Assembly (NCBI GenBank): GCA_918807975.1
Contig: OU964920.1
Coordinates: 4,786,501-4,850,500 of the forward strand
From: Aplidium turbinatum
Lineage: Eukaryota; Chordata; Ascidiacea; Aplousobranchia; Polyclinidae
Reading direction: 5' to 3'
DNA length: 64,000 nt
Both the position numbers and the translations under genes were made by a program. Below, piece after piece: positions 1 through 12,300 of the stretch; the stretch's first letter is position 1; every line of letters begins with the position of its first letter. The notes under the pieces are model-generated. The model had not been told where the DNA came from. It did not search any database and saw nothing but the letters and a program-made list of their open reading frames with translations.

Positions 1-66
1 GCACTATTTTGAAACTTTTTGTTTGCGTTTTAAATGCCTGACCCTGTGCTTAATTCTATTCTTCAG

Positions 67-202
67 AGTCAACCCAGCGCTTGTAATGAACCAGATTTTG
101 AGCCAGCTTTTCCAGCAAACGACCGAATAGCTAATGGTGGACCATGCACTGCACTTGCGCAAGCTCAAAACGCAAACAATGTGAAACAAACTTTACCTTC
201 CG
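67..202 (+). CDS. Internal exon of WRPW-ending protein gene
   Basis: Exon of a gene whose 5' part lies left of the window. A pyrimidine-rich acceptor ends at 66, and the exon closes at a GTAAGT donor at 203. It enters in phase 0 and leaves in phase 1, which joins in frame to the exon at 488. The ATG at 34 is in the same frame, but it follows a stop directly and sits inside what looks like the branch/pyrimidine tract, so I take it as intronic. The residues (SQPSACNEPDFEPAF...) are acidic and polar with no recognised domain. If the gene is Hairy/E(spl)-like, its bHLH and Orange exons would be upstream, outside the window. Confidence 0.6.
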
Positions 203-487
203 GTAAGTCCGTTATGTTGTTGCAAAGTCATTTCAAAGTAATTTTATCTGCTGAGTTTGGTTTGGTTTGAGTTCCTGTAGATACTCGGTACCGGAAGGAC
301 TTCGGCTCGATACCTATATACAGCACGTGACTCTCTGCCTGCGACAAGGCACGTAATAACGTGCATGAAGATAGACGAAGAACGTCCCTGGTGCTTTTTC
401 GTTTAATTGGTTTCAAGTGATGACACTTTTTTGTGGTAATTTCTTTTCACTTTTATGGAGTAACTCTACGGTTTTTATTTATTTCAG

Positions 488-1710
488 AAAGTTTTAATTG
501 TGCAAGCATACGACGACCAATGGTTGCGAACATTGCTCCTAGATTAGATCCAAAAATGCAAGGAAATTCAAAAACCTCCCAAACTCCTGCAAGAAATACT
601 GTAATTTCAGATAATGTTCCACTTGCCTCAGCCACAGCAATAAACGGTTTTGAGACCGGAATAGGGAATGTTGCGTTCCTACTTCCCGCCCAAGGGACAG
701 GAACAACTTTCCTAGCTCCGATAACATCATCTTCCAATGTCATTTCAAGTCCAGAAAAGCATTTAATTCAGTCTCAAACGTCTGCAGTACAAGGTCAAGA
801 TTTCACTGGAGAAAATGTGTCAAGCGGAGAAAGCATTGTGCCTCCTCGTGGGCCAAACATCATTTTGCTGCAACCTGTTTTTCAACCTGTGCCTCCATCA
901 CCTTTAACAAGTCCCATTGACAACAAAATGTCAAATATCTCTGATACATCTTCAGGGTACCACGCTGGAGACGACCTTAACTCGACTCCACCTCGACTAT
1001 CTATTTCCCCATACAAGCCCAATAACAGACGACACAATTGTGATAGTTCAGAGAAAAATACGTCATTTTCCGGCAGCGAAGATCCAATGGAAAGTGACTG
1101 CGAAAAACGTAGCGTGTCCCGCGACAACTTCTTTGAAGAAAAGAGCAAGAAAGTCGCACAAGTGAGGCCGCTAGACTCTACCAACCACCCAAACAGTCTT
1201 TTACACCAAGGATCGTTAGGATACAGATTTGGGAGCCAAGGTGTTCCCAGAATTGCTTGTAATACGTTAACACAAGATGAAAAAGATAAACCCCGTATTA
1301 ACAAACAAACAAATAAGCGAGAACGCGGTTATTCGGACGATCAACTCAGACAAGTTTCCACAAGCTCAAAACGCGGTCGTTTGTCAGTGCCTCACTCCAC
1401 AGAAGACTCATCTTCAAACGCCACTGACAGTAACTCAGGAAATCAATATTTGCACAAATGGAATAAAAAGTATGGAAAATACCACATTCCCCCCTCAGAC
1501 GTAGCTGTTGGCGTGAATGTCACAACACCAATGGATTTGCATCAATTTAACAACATTCAAACAAGTAATTTGATTTCTATCGAAAGAAATATGTTCTTAA
1601 CTGATCAAGCAATATCCCCACAATCCATTCCTACGTCAACTATAGCAAATTCAAACGCAGTGAACAATAAGCCTAACCCTTGGCGGCCTTGGTCAAAAAC
1701 TGTCAGTTGA
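488..1710 (+). CDS. Last coding exon, WRPW-motif putative Groucho-recruiting repressor
   Basis: Long terminal exon of about 407 residues after an acceptor ending at 487 (TTTATTTCAG). The two exons give 452 residues and a clean stop at 1710. The sequence is low in predicted structure: serine/asparagine-rich, with an SPPSPLTSP-like stretch, a DTSSGYHAGDDL stretch, and a basic SSKRGR patch that could serve in nuclear entry. The C terminus reads NPWRPWSKTVS. WRPW near the C terminus is the Groucho/TLE-binding tetrapeptide of Hairy/E(spl)/HES repressors, where it is normally the last or nearly last four residues. The motif is seen directly; the HES assignment is inference because no bHLH domain is in view, and this tail is longer than in most HES proteins. 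The smaller ORFs in other frames here are shadows. Confidence 0.6.
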
Positions 1711-3393
1711 TTCCAGCCTTGAAACCAATCACTGCAAAATATTCACAAGTAAATGTTAAACCGACACAAAGAGGAAACTTAATTGTGCTGCAATTTTGGT
1801 GCTGCTGCTGATCTTTGCTTTCTCTCTGTTCATTTTCATGATGAAAATTGAATTGCAGTATTGTGGAAGCAATATTTTTGCATTCAGAAGTGTTTAATTA
1901 GTTTTTTTTATGAAGCTTTTTATTGTGTTTATGTGTTCCGCTTTTGTTTTTACACTGAAATATTTATTACAAGGTGTTGAAGTTACGTATATAATCGTTT
2001 ATTGCTGTAGGTTATGATGAAATATGTCATATGCACGTTGCGTAAAAGATATGTTTTTTGTTGAAAATGGTAGAGATACTTTTTCAATAAACTTCTATTA
2101 TGCTTCTGTCAGCAAAATTGTGCAATTTCAAGTTTTGTTGAAGTTTTGTATGTCAAAATACTCGTGCGCTGTCAAGCAAGTTTTATTTCGTTTTATGGGA
2201 AAGTTTTGTATAGAATTATTGCTCAATATGCGTTATGTATATCTTATAAATTTATTTTATGCACAATTGTAATCACATTCTTTGACCGGTTTTGGAACCT
2301 TTTCACGACGAAAAAAGTCACAAAATCATTAGCTTGTTTAACGCTAGCTCCAAAATAATCTTTTTCAAGCTTTTTGGGCTACAGCAATTTTTTGCTTTAA
2401 ATTTACTCTTCTGTACGGGATACACTTCCCTCCAAACTTTTATAAATACGTAGCTTACACTCAAACAATCAATCATTCAATTTTTTCATTTAGGTTATTT
2501 CGTCATAAATTTGTTCACCGTTTGTCACATTTGTAAACTGTTTACCGTACCCTGACGTGACGTCTTGCTCTACCGTACTAGTAGGCTACGTTATTTTTGA
2601 TTGAAGAATTAAATGTTTACTTCTTTACATTATTATCTTTTAGAATTTGTGCAGAGAAAATCTTATGCTTGGTTTCAAAACAAAACTTATCAGAATTACT
2701 TAAATGATTCATCTTAAGGTAAAAATAAAGTTACTTTTATTTTGTAAGAACACCGTGGGAAAATGTCATTGCCTTTATCATAATAACGTGCATTTTGAAC
2801 TTAAGCAAAAGTGTTATTTATCCCAAATAGAAATTTGAGAATTTAATGATAAGTAGAAAGAGATTCAAAAATTGTTACCAAAACCACAAAACTTATATTT
2901 CATATTAGAACCATGCCGTGTAATTACTTTAAAATAATTTTTTTAACATTATTTTATAGAAAGTTCATTATTCTTTTTTGTACCGAGCAACAAACTTATT
3001 ACAATGATTACAACAATGAAATTGTGTTTATGTTAGAATTATAGGATATTTGGCTGCCAGATTGGACATATGTTTTTTCTTAAACAAAATGGCTGACGAT
3101 TCAATGTATTGAATTATAGAGGAGATATTGCATAGACCGTTGATTGCAGCCGCTAGCATTTTTACAATTTTGACTATGTAATATCATTAAAGAATTCGGG
3201 AAAAAATGTTTTAAATTACTTTTATTGATGAGGAGCATGTAAATACTTATCATCACGGGCAGCATTACGTATAACATAACTGTAGCTATGAGAAGAAGCA
3301 CCCAGATTACCGAGCAACTGTAACTCAAACTCGTTCGTCGAGTAAATGTTTCAGTCGATCTTACTGCATTCGACATACTTCGCATGCAATTGA
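1711..3393 (+). other. 3' region of the WRPW gene, then AT-rich intergenic DNA
   Basis: An AATAAA at 2086-2091 is a plausible polyadenylation signal for the WRPW gene, giving a 3' UTR of roughly 400 bases. The rest is AT-rich. A minus-strand frame of 94 codons (3101-3385) includes one strongly hydrophobic stretch but has no other support. No other gene is seen. Confidence 0.4.
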
Positions 3394-3640
3394 CATATCG
3401 CTCACCTAGAACCGAACTATGTTATGTCCATTTTTCAAGTTTTGAGAAAAACAGGAAAATAGATTTTGAATTGAGTTCAGTTCAGTTTAAAAAGTTTGAA
3501 ATTTCTGCAGGACTTAATTGACATAAGAGAAATCTGAGCATACCATCAGATAGAGCTATGTCCACAACCCAAGAAAAGTTGAAAAAGTGATTTTTGCAAA
3601 AATTGGACATAACATAGTTCGGTTCTAGGTGAGCGATATG
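3394..3640. mobile_element. 247-bp inverted-repeat MITE
   Basis: Two arms of about 37 bases (3394-3430 and 3604-3640) are near-perfect inverted copies, sharing TCGCTCACCTAGAACCG and its complement. TA precedes the TCGCTCACC end on the left and follows its complement on the right, which suits a TA-target (Tc1/mariner-like) non-autonomous element. It has no coding content. Confidence 0.75.
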
Positions 3641-3736
3641 GTACTTCTCACATTCACTGTTCTAATCTGTCATTCCAAGAGCATTTAACATTGGTTTCAA
3701 CTCACACGGTGAAGCTTTCCCAAGAGAAGGGCCACG

Positions 3737-3860
3737 TATAAATAGAAGAGAGGCCGTTTTCTGGCCTACATCAGTCATCTTGCGTATCATTATTTTGGCC
3801 TCATTTTAAATGAATGGCCATTTGTGTAAAAAGTAAAAAATCCACCGTGGCATCTTCAAA
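3737..3860 (+). promoter_or_regulatory. Candidate TATA/initiator promoter with short first exon
   Basis: TATAAATA at 3737-3744 is followed 34 bases later by TCAGTC (3771-3776), a textbook initiator. The first ATG (3810) opens only eight codons. A second ATG at 3814, in a different frame, opens MAICVKSKKSTVASS and runs into a GTAAGT donor after 3860. I could not find the partner exon. It could be a real promoter for an unrecognised gene or a chance match. Confidence 0.3.
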
Positions 3861-5483
3861 GTAAGTATTTGTTTAAATGTTTTTGAAACGAAATGTGACA
3901 TACATTACACTTCAAGAAAATTCTAATTCACTTTGAACGGATTTTCATTTTTAAGTACATTGTAAACATTCGTTTTACGGTGAGTATTATCGTACAAAGG
4001 TAATTAGTAGATTTTTAAAGAAGAAAATCACTTCTACCAGTATAACTATTTGTCAAAGGAATTTACCAGGGCGCCTGTAAACTTTTGGTAAGCTGTTTTT
4101 GACATTTAAGTCAAAGACGCTTCTTGTTCAAGAAAAAAACTGCGAGGACTTAAAACGACTTTTCCTTGATTAACCTTATCATATGTTTTTGTCAATTCAA
4201 TGTCAGAAAACATTGAATCAACGTTTCAACCTTTAACTTTAGTGCAGCCTCAAGACATTTCTAACAACGCAGCTTTAGACAGGCGCTGAATTTCACAGTT
4301 ATGTGATTTCAGTGTAATCCGCCTACCGTAACCTCTCTGTTTAAGATTTGATCGTGGGAAAAATCGTTCGATGCAGATTGCCCGAGGCCTTGGGAAAGCA
4401 CAGAGCATTTATCTGCAACAGTACAACATAGCAAAGATCTTACGACAAATGTACATGTGTCAAAAGGTCTACAGTTCTTTAAAACTAAAAGGGTAAAATG
4501 AAAAATTTTCAAACTGCCGTCTTGCAATTGAACGAATAGATTTTACCTGTTCTAGCGCCTTGATAAAGTCAGTCGTGCTGACTGACAAGAGTTGAAGCTG
4601 ATTATAATTTTCAACATCTCATGGCAACCTACATTCATCAAAATGACACACGGAATTATATAACCAGTGATCTAGTGTAGAATCACATTGTATATGCTTA
4701 TGGTGGGATACCCTTGCAAAAAATCAATTATTTTCAAATTTTTGGTTTAGGGGATTTTCGGAAGTTTGTACTTGGAACTGCAGGTAGGCACTGACATAGG
4801 ACAGTTTTCCTTGCGAATCAGCTGATTTCAGTCATGCAAATCAGCTGATTTCAGTCATGCAAATCAGCACGTGATATTCTGACCGATCCACTCGAAAGAT
4901 TTTTGATACAAAGAAAATTAAATGAATGTATCGCCACAAGCAGCGTGGCCTAATGGGTTAAGGGCAGGGCAAGGGAATAGTCATTTCGATTGCGTGGGTT
5001 CGATTCCCACCCTCTGCAAATGTTCATTTTCTGCTGCAACTGAACTGAGTGCAAGAAGGATCTTAATGACTGTAATCAATTGAGTTTATAAGGAAAATTG
5101 TCCTACCTTTCTTAACCAATGCGCCGCGGCGCAATGGTGGTAGCTGGTTCGCACGGAAAACTGTTTCATGTTAAAATGCCTACCCGCCCTACCGGAACTA
5201 CAAGTGTGCAAAATTTCAGAATGAAAGGCCAACGGTTTATACTGTTTATAGGCCAACAGTTACATTAAACTTATTTTATTGCAGCAATTTGCAGTGTGAA
5301 TGTCTGCACAGCAGCTTTCTGCGTCTGTAAATTCTCTGCAGCCGAACACAGCATTAAATAATTTCAAATAGCATGGGAGGTTGTCAATTACAAGATGCTG
5401 TTCTTAAAACCTACTAGTTTTTCAACTATAAAAAAATTAAGCTTAGCATTCCAAGACATATTGTACAATACATGTGTGTGGAG
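3861..5483. other. Gap with repeats only
   Basis: Holds a diverged copy of the short palindromic MITE (around 4192-4222), a short direct duplication (AATCAGCTGATTTCAGTCATGC, seen twice near 4817-4866) and the tRNA-like unit at 4942. No gene is seen. Confidence 0.5.
4942..5020 (+). repeat. tRNA-like unit, probably SINE head
   Basis: A-box-like TGGCCTAATGGGTTAAGG is followed by B-box GGTTCGATTCC inside a perfect 5-bp T arm (GTGGG/CCCAC), and the ends GCAG/CTGC can pair. The spacing is longer than a normal tRNA and no clear anticodon arm forms, so a tRNA-derived SINE head is likelier than a working tRNA gene. Confidence 0.45.
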
Positions 5484-6611
5484 CAGTGACGTTCGGTGGC
5501 TTAAACCGTTGGGAAAGCAACTTGGAAATATGCTGCAGCAAGGTAGTAGGCACGAAGGGCGTAACCGTCGGGCGAAGCCCGAAGGCGTGTTGCCGAAAGT
5601 AACACTTCCAACGGGGGGTCTGGGGGGCCTCCCCCAGAAATTTTTGAAAAACACTTCCAATTTGGTGCGCTCTGAGAGCATTTCCAAAACAAATCAAAAA
5701 TAAAAATCTGTCAAATTGTGCTTCGCCTATGTCGTGATCATACATCCATTTAATGTTTAGAAGTCATGAACAATCTTAATTTTAGCGTTGCAGGACCAAA
5801 ATCCAGTGTTAGACATGGAATAATAGTTGTCTAAATATTTAATTCGTCATGAATGTTCATTCTCAGATATTCAGTTAGGCCTACGCTACAAAAACTAACA
5901 CTTAGGCCTAAACATTACAACCGCAAGCAATTTGTACAAAAAGCTGGATAAGTTTGCCTCCTGCGTATAGAAGCTTAACGAACTAAATATTGCATCCGCA
6001 CCTGAACGTTCATTGGCAAAGTAACGTTATATCAACGCTGTAAAAAGGGCAAAGGCATGACTATGAAAGCTAGTAGGCTAAAGTACATGACGAGGAGACA
6101 TCAAAAAACAGCAACAATATTTTCGGCATTATGATACTGTGCTGTGTACCGTGACGAGAGACCATTCTGACGAGTTAGTCTAGCCGCTTTAGCGAATGTA
6201 CGCATTGACGTCACTGGGAAAGCAACTCTAACCATAACACATCTGATTGGCTAAGCAGCTGGTGACGTTTTGCAAAACGAGTGAGGATTGGATAAAACGA
6301 AGGGGTTTTTTGACATTTTTGAACCTGGGGAAAGCAACTTTGATAGTTGCTTCCCTGAAGCCTCAGTGGTTGTTTCTGACAGGAGCGTTTGCGTTAATTG
6401 GCATTTATAGGCAAGACATGCGGTTTGGTGAGGACTTAGACTACTTACAAGCGTTACGAGTAATTCTAGTCACGAATACAGTAATTTTCAAGTTAAAATA
6501 GACGTGATAAAAATAATTAGAAGTTAAACCTAGATTTCAGTCATTATATTTTGCATAGTTTTTGCTCAGGTAAGCACTGCTTTCCTTGCTTTCCCTCACC
6601 GATCGTCACTG
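5484..6611. mobile_element. Non-autonomous hAT-like element
   Basis: The ends CAGTGACGTTCGGTGG (5484) and CACCGATCGTCACTG (ending 6611) are imperfect inverted repeats starting CAG...CTG, as in hAT elements. The 8-bp flanks (GTGTGGAG/GTGTATGC) match only in part, so the copy is probably old. The interior has repeated GGGAAAGCAAC words and no transposase. The 100-codon frames at 5388-5745 are fortuitous. Confidence 0.5.
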
Positions 6612-9029
6612 GTGTATGCAGGCCGGTTGAGAGGATGATTTAGCCTCGGTACTAATGAGATCCTTACGCAATGAATTAAGACACTTTTACAGCAACGCAC
6701 TATATCCAACGAATAAGAGATAGTTTCGTGAAGTTCCCGGGCCTTTTGGAAAGGTTACGGGTCTCTAAAATCATTCCGGATCCGGGTCCAAAAGCACTCT
6801 CTAGACCCCTCTGGACGCTACTATCTGTGACTTTGAGTGCCAAAAAGTTCTTGAGGTTTGATAACTTGTTCGATGTAGTTTCAAAACCAAACGTTTTGTC
6901 AAATCCAAACAAATAAGCACTGAGCAGGACAAGTATACGCTAGTTTAACAGGAGTAGGCTACGGTAACTACATATTTTTTTTCGATGCCGAACGGCTTAT
7001 TAGTACCATAGACCTTTTTGTTCATACTTTGGCAGATGTGCGACACAGCCATCGTGCGTAAAACATGATAAAATCAGTGCGATGGTTGTCTAAACTCCAA
7101 CTTGTTTCTGTTTTCCATTTCCACAAAACTACAGTTTTTCTAACAGAAACATCCAGTTGGTAGCCTATCTAATGATTCTTGACTAGGCTACATTAGCCTG
7201 TTTATCAAGCAATATTTTCCGCTTTTACATCGTTCCAATGTTGCCAGTTGTTGAAACTATTTGAAACAAAACCTTTTAACTTTTCTTAAATGTGCAAAAA
7301 TTGCCACAAGTTGCGGCAATTAAACTCCAGAGGCTCATATTACGCTGCTGGACTTGTGCATTTCATTTTCTACATACCACATATCTATGCTGCCATCTAG
7401 CTGTAATATCTAAAGCGTGATATTAAGATTTCGATACAAAACAATGCAACTCAAATGTAGGCCCACAGTAGATACAAACGACCTGTTTCGGCCTAATGCC
7501 GCGGTTGTAGGCTAGTAATAGCTTTTGTCATTCAATCTCAGTGATTAGAATTAAAATAATAGCGTTTTTGGAATGTTTGTCATGTAGCCTAATTAATTAC
7601 CTTGTTTTTGGTTCTCTATTTTTTGTTCTTTTCTCAAACTAAAATCTTAATCACCAAGTTAAACTACCTTGACTTCACATAAAGCAAGCAGCATAGAAAA
7701 ACTCTTGAAGAAAATTGTTCAATTGTAAATTACACAATGTATTGTGGGTCCGAAATCAACGTCTGTACGTCAACGTACAACGTCTCTACGTCAACGTACG
7801 TCAGTGTACGTTTGTAAGTTAGATCAACGTTATGTCGTACCGCAGGATGACAATCTGCGTCATTGTAACAATCACAACGGAAAAAGACAAAAACAAGAAT
7901 GATCAAATATACTTTTCACGAATAATTTGTTACAAAGAATGAGCAGGCTTGCAAACGCAGTTAATTTTCGTGTAACCTTTCGCCTACAAATTAGTCAACA
8001 GATCTGAACAGACATATCATCAAAAGGAGTGGATCGTGTCATCCATGAAGTTTACTGACAGTATCATCATGAGTATACTATTTATACGGCACCAAAATGG
8101 AATGCAAAGTATAACGTTTCATCATCTGAGTCGCAATTAACTTCTCTGAAAAATGGCACAAATAAATTACAAACATCATCATCAAAGGCAAGTTGAACGA
8201 AGTAACACTTTTTACATGGGCAAATGCACTTCCAAAACAAGCGAAACATTACGTGTGCTGTCGTCTAGCGGCGACGAACATAATGAAACTTTGGCCGCCA
8301 GTTTAATGAATTTTAAAAACATGCATCATTTGCAAAAAGTTATAATAATTCTCAACGACAAAAAATAAAAATTTATTATGTTGATGAATACACAAAAAAT
8401 GAACAGTTTTCATTAATTCAGTAAAAATATATTAATCATTTTAATACATCTGATTGGTCGTCAAATGCAAAGCAAAACCCAGTAGGCTACACGTTGGAAT
8501 AGCGCAAAGCAACGATATATTTTTACTAATTAGTACCGAAGTATAGTTGCATTAACATGGACCAATATACCATGGAAGTGGAAGACTTACAGGTGGAAAA
8601 AAGAAACATATCAAATATAACTGGAGATTCAAACAATAAAATGTAGCCTATGCAACAAAAATCTTCAAGTTTTTTTCTGTAAAAAGTTATATCTATCATT
8701 GTAGGAGGTTGCCCACCATCGGGCCACAGCTTGGTACCAGTTTGTTACACGTTTGTTTTTGGGCGTCCAAAGAGATAACAATTTGCCCTTCAACAAACAT
8801 TGCAAAGAGAATGGCATTTGATGTAGGCTACCTGTAATCTCATTCATAGCTTCATTTTTTGTTTCATTTATCTGTCAAACTTTTGCAACCAGTTCGAGAA
8901 ACAACGCGTCTATCTTCAACTGGCCCATAGTGAAAATAAGGTTGCCAACCCCTGTTTAACTGTATTGAAAAAAAATCAACAACAAAAAGGTTACAAAGCA
9001 ATTGTAAACGAAAAAGGTGATCAAACGCC
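6612..9029. other. Intergenic gap, no convincing gene
   Basis: AT-rich. It contains a short cluster of ACGTCAACGTAC-type words (7770-7815). Around 8690-8957 it ends in GGTTGCCAACCCCTG, the usual shape of a hAT terminus, suggesting a decayed hAT copy. The 71-codon frame at 8153-8368 has no recognisable content. Confidence 0.4.
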
Positions 9030-9114
9030 TAGCCAGCAAGAAAATTGGTGCTTTTTACGTTAATTCGACGTCTGCAGACGTTGAATCAACTAAATAAGAA
9101 CTGATTAAGTGGCT
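9030..9114. repeat. Short palindromic MITE, copy b
   Basis: About 85 bases. The left end AGCCAGCAAG and right end AGTGGCTG flank a palindromic centre GACGTCTGCAGACGTTGAAT. It lies about 100 bases downstream of the gene B stop. See the entry at 44081 for the fullest copy. Confidence 0.7.
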
Positions 9115-9211
9115 GCGTAAAGAGCTTCAACTTTAGTGATTGTAAATAATCATAACAGTTTGTCGCATCAACATCTAGACAGCGATTTTACATACAAGTT
9201 CAGTGTTCAGT

Positions 9212-9351
9212 TTATATCGTTTCGTATTCCACTCGGGCTGCACGCTTCCTTCCAATGAAATAAGCTCCAAGAACCAAGACTACAAGGAAAGCCAATACAG
9301 CTCCAACAATGATTGGAATGATAGGACTCATATCTCCGCTGCAGTTCTCGG
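9212..9351 (-). CDS. Gene B last exon: transmembrane span and lysosomal tail
   Basis: Begins AENCSGDMSPIIPIIVG, which carries the fourth cysteine of domain 6 and the start of the membrane helix. It continues through a hydrophobic span to YFIGRKRAARVEYETI and stop. The layout (Cys, SPIIPI, helix, RKR, short tail) matches LAMP1/LAMP2. YETI fits the YxxPhi adaptor-binding signal, though the residue before the tyrosine is E instead of the usual G. Confidence 0.93.
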
Positions 9352-12300
9352 CTGTAAGGGGAACAGTCAAGTTCAAACACTAACGCTGTTTGAAAAGAAT
9401 TTTTTAGGCCGAAGCAAAACGAAATTCCTCGCACAATAATTTACTTCGAAGAAAAATAGAATCAAGACAATATTTAAACGACTTAAATAATTATTGATTT
9501 TTTGATGTGTGTTTTTGTTTTCGTTTCGAAATCACAACAAAGTAAAATTGCCTTTTTTCGCAACGAAACTTGGACAAGGAATTTTGTGTCGAAACTTTAC
9601 GAAATACCTTGGTTTCACAATATAGTGGATGCAAAAGTTAGACAACATAACACAAGAGTAAAAAAAGAGCTAAAGCAGAATAAAAAAAGGACGTTAAGAT
9701 GCAACACAATAAATAAATCATAAATTTATGTAAGTTATAACTTTGCGCAATGATGGCATGAAAAGAATATGGGATAGATTGTTTGTCCTTTTGTAGCGTA
9801 AGAATAAAAATGAATGCTTTATGTACATACATTATTATTCTAAAATTTGTAATGTTATTAAAGGTAGAGATTATTAATCACATCACTCTATCATTTGCAC
9901 ATCAATAAATTTGGAGTTCGTTAAAGCCTCACTGTTTAACCTCATTATGAATATTCTTAACGTCGGCTGCATGGCTGAGTGGTGAGTTCGACACAGTGCA
10001 AAAGGATGCCACTGTGTCTTTGGCAGAACACTTAGACATGCCTGAAGATGGACACGAAAATTGGCTTCCTTGCCTTCCTGCCCGCTTAATCTAAATCTTT
10101 ATAACAACTGGTCGTAATCCTGGATACAACAAAAACACTTGATCTTGTGGCAATATTATCAAAAGGTTCCAATTCAATAAGACTTTGTTGCTTAACAAAT
10201 CGGCTACATTACCTGTGCTAAAGCCACCATCCTTTTCAACTCCGAAAGGTTGAACTTGAACGTCTTTGAACTGAACTGTGGCGAGAGTGGCATTCAACTT
10301 AATGGAGGTGACAGTGGCGCATTTGTAGGATCGGTCATTTCTGGAACTGAACATCTCAAGGGTAGAGTTGCCAAGTTGTACTTGATTGTCACCTGATTAA
10401 TGAAGGCATGCATTGTAGCTCAATATTACACCCATGGCTTTACACAGAAGAATAAATGTCTCAAAACCAAACGCAGGTTTAAACTCCAACGTTTAAGTAA
10501 CATAGAAATAGCAACCTACGTTGCAAATTCATGAAGGAAAAGTGAATGCAGCTAGAACGAAACAACTATAATTATTTTAATGGCATTAAAACAATTCAAT
10601 CATACAACTTTTTTCACGATATATCAGATGCATACAAATATTATCATTCAAGTAAAATCTTCGTGTCTCTACAAAATGAAAATGTTTTTGCAAAAGCAAG
10701 CTTTGCATCTAGACTGCTCATGTGGACCTATGGATCTAAACCTCTTTGTAAATGCTACTGCAAGCCACGGTCTGAGCTAGTTAAATTATTGCTCAAAATA
10801 CCTCACAAATTGTTCAGTAGAGACAAATGGTTTTAATAATATGTATGTAAATCTTACTATCGTAAGCATGGTTGGGGAAATATTTCGATGGAAGATTGTA
10901 ATTTACAACGACAGCGAACATGTGGTAGTTGAAATTGTTTCCACTGATGTCGGTTTTGTTAAAAAAGAAAGTGAAAGTGATTTCTTCCATTTTAACCCAG
11001 AAGTACGACTGTTCCTTTCCGCATTTCCCGACATAATTGGTGGTGGCGTTGTCTAGGGGGATCAGAATTGACAGTTGCTGTAAAATATACAAAGTATAGT
11101 AACTTCATTTCGTTGGACAGCTAATCTCATTCAATTCTATTATTTGTAACTATTTTCAGTTTATTGCAACTTTTTTCTCTGTGTAGGATACTCTACTACA
11201 ATATACGCACAACGGACTATTGTACATACTGCATGAGTTGCATAATCGCTAAAATAAGTGTAAGGTGACACATTTAGACGGGAAAAGCACCATGATAGTA
11301 TGACTAATATCTATGGAAAAAATAAGCTATAAAAGAACTTTTCTGTGTAGTGGACGTAGCTCCCTTGATGCATTTGATGCACCATACAGTGTTCTATATA
11401 GAGGTGATAAAAACCTAACCACAAAATGAGATTGTTTCCCAAGCAGCCTTGGGTCCTGCTTGTCTTAGCTTGTAACTATAAAAACAAGGAAAGTAATGTT
11501 TACTGTGTAACCAAAAGTGCTGGCACTTCCTGAAACACGACATTTTGGAAATGTTTACAAATTGCTACCTGAGGAAAAAAATGACTCCTTCAATGAGAAA
11601 AGCAAAAAGAAAAAAAAATGTTTACTGTAGGGGAAAATTGACAATAACTTTAATTTATATCAACCAACACACAAAAGGGCAAAGGGGGTATCACAGTTAG
11701 AAGGACAACAAATAAATTAACAAAAATATTGTCAAAAAGCAACATAGTTACTTTCTAACACCAATCCAAAAAGTTAAACTAAAAAAACAACTGAACTAAA
11801 AAAGAGCGCTCTAAAATATGTCTTGAGCTGGATCAATGTCAATGCATGAAACTTCATAATAAACCCTGCTTATTGCAATTTCAAATTCAGTCAAACAATA
11901 CAGAATAGATTGTGCTCGACTACCTACCGTCCCAAGTACAGTTGGATAAGTGATGTTAAAAGTAGCAGCAAACATGTATCTGGCGCACGCTGTGTTGTTT
12001 TCTGTGATGGTCCAATTACCAGTATTTGCCATGGTTGGTAACGTATCCGGCAAGCAAGAGGCAACTGCACATACATTTAAGGTTAAAATAACACGTGAAA
12101 AACAAATTGATGAAAAGCTGTGCATTTGGACATAAAGACAACGAGACTACGACAATACAAAACACTTACTTGTGGAGTATGCAGCTTTTTCGACGTCAAA
12201 AGCCTGTAGCTTTACTCCAGTTATGCGGACAATTACGTTGTTACCAACATCGATCAGGAAATCAGCCTCATCCGTACAGTTGTATGCATGCTTGACTGGT

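Noticed and set aside
34-66. ATG at 34 as the start of the WRPW gene
   Set aside because: It is directly preceded by an in-frame stop and overlaps a good pyrimidine tract and acceptor at 66; an internal exon from 67 explains the sequence better.
4942-5020. Functional tRNA gene
   Set aside because: The length and the missing anticodon stem do not fit; a SINE head is more likely.
5388-5745. Overlapping 100-codon frames on both strands
   Set aside because: They lie inside a non-coding inverted-repeat element and have no protein-like features.
6168-6200. CTGACGAGTTAGTC as a hammerhead core
   Set aside because: No GAA element or paired stems follow at a usable distance.
8153-8368. 71-codon plus frame followed at once by AATAAA
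   Set aside because: No recognisable domain, splice signals or codon bias; surrounding DNA is repeat-rich.
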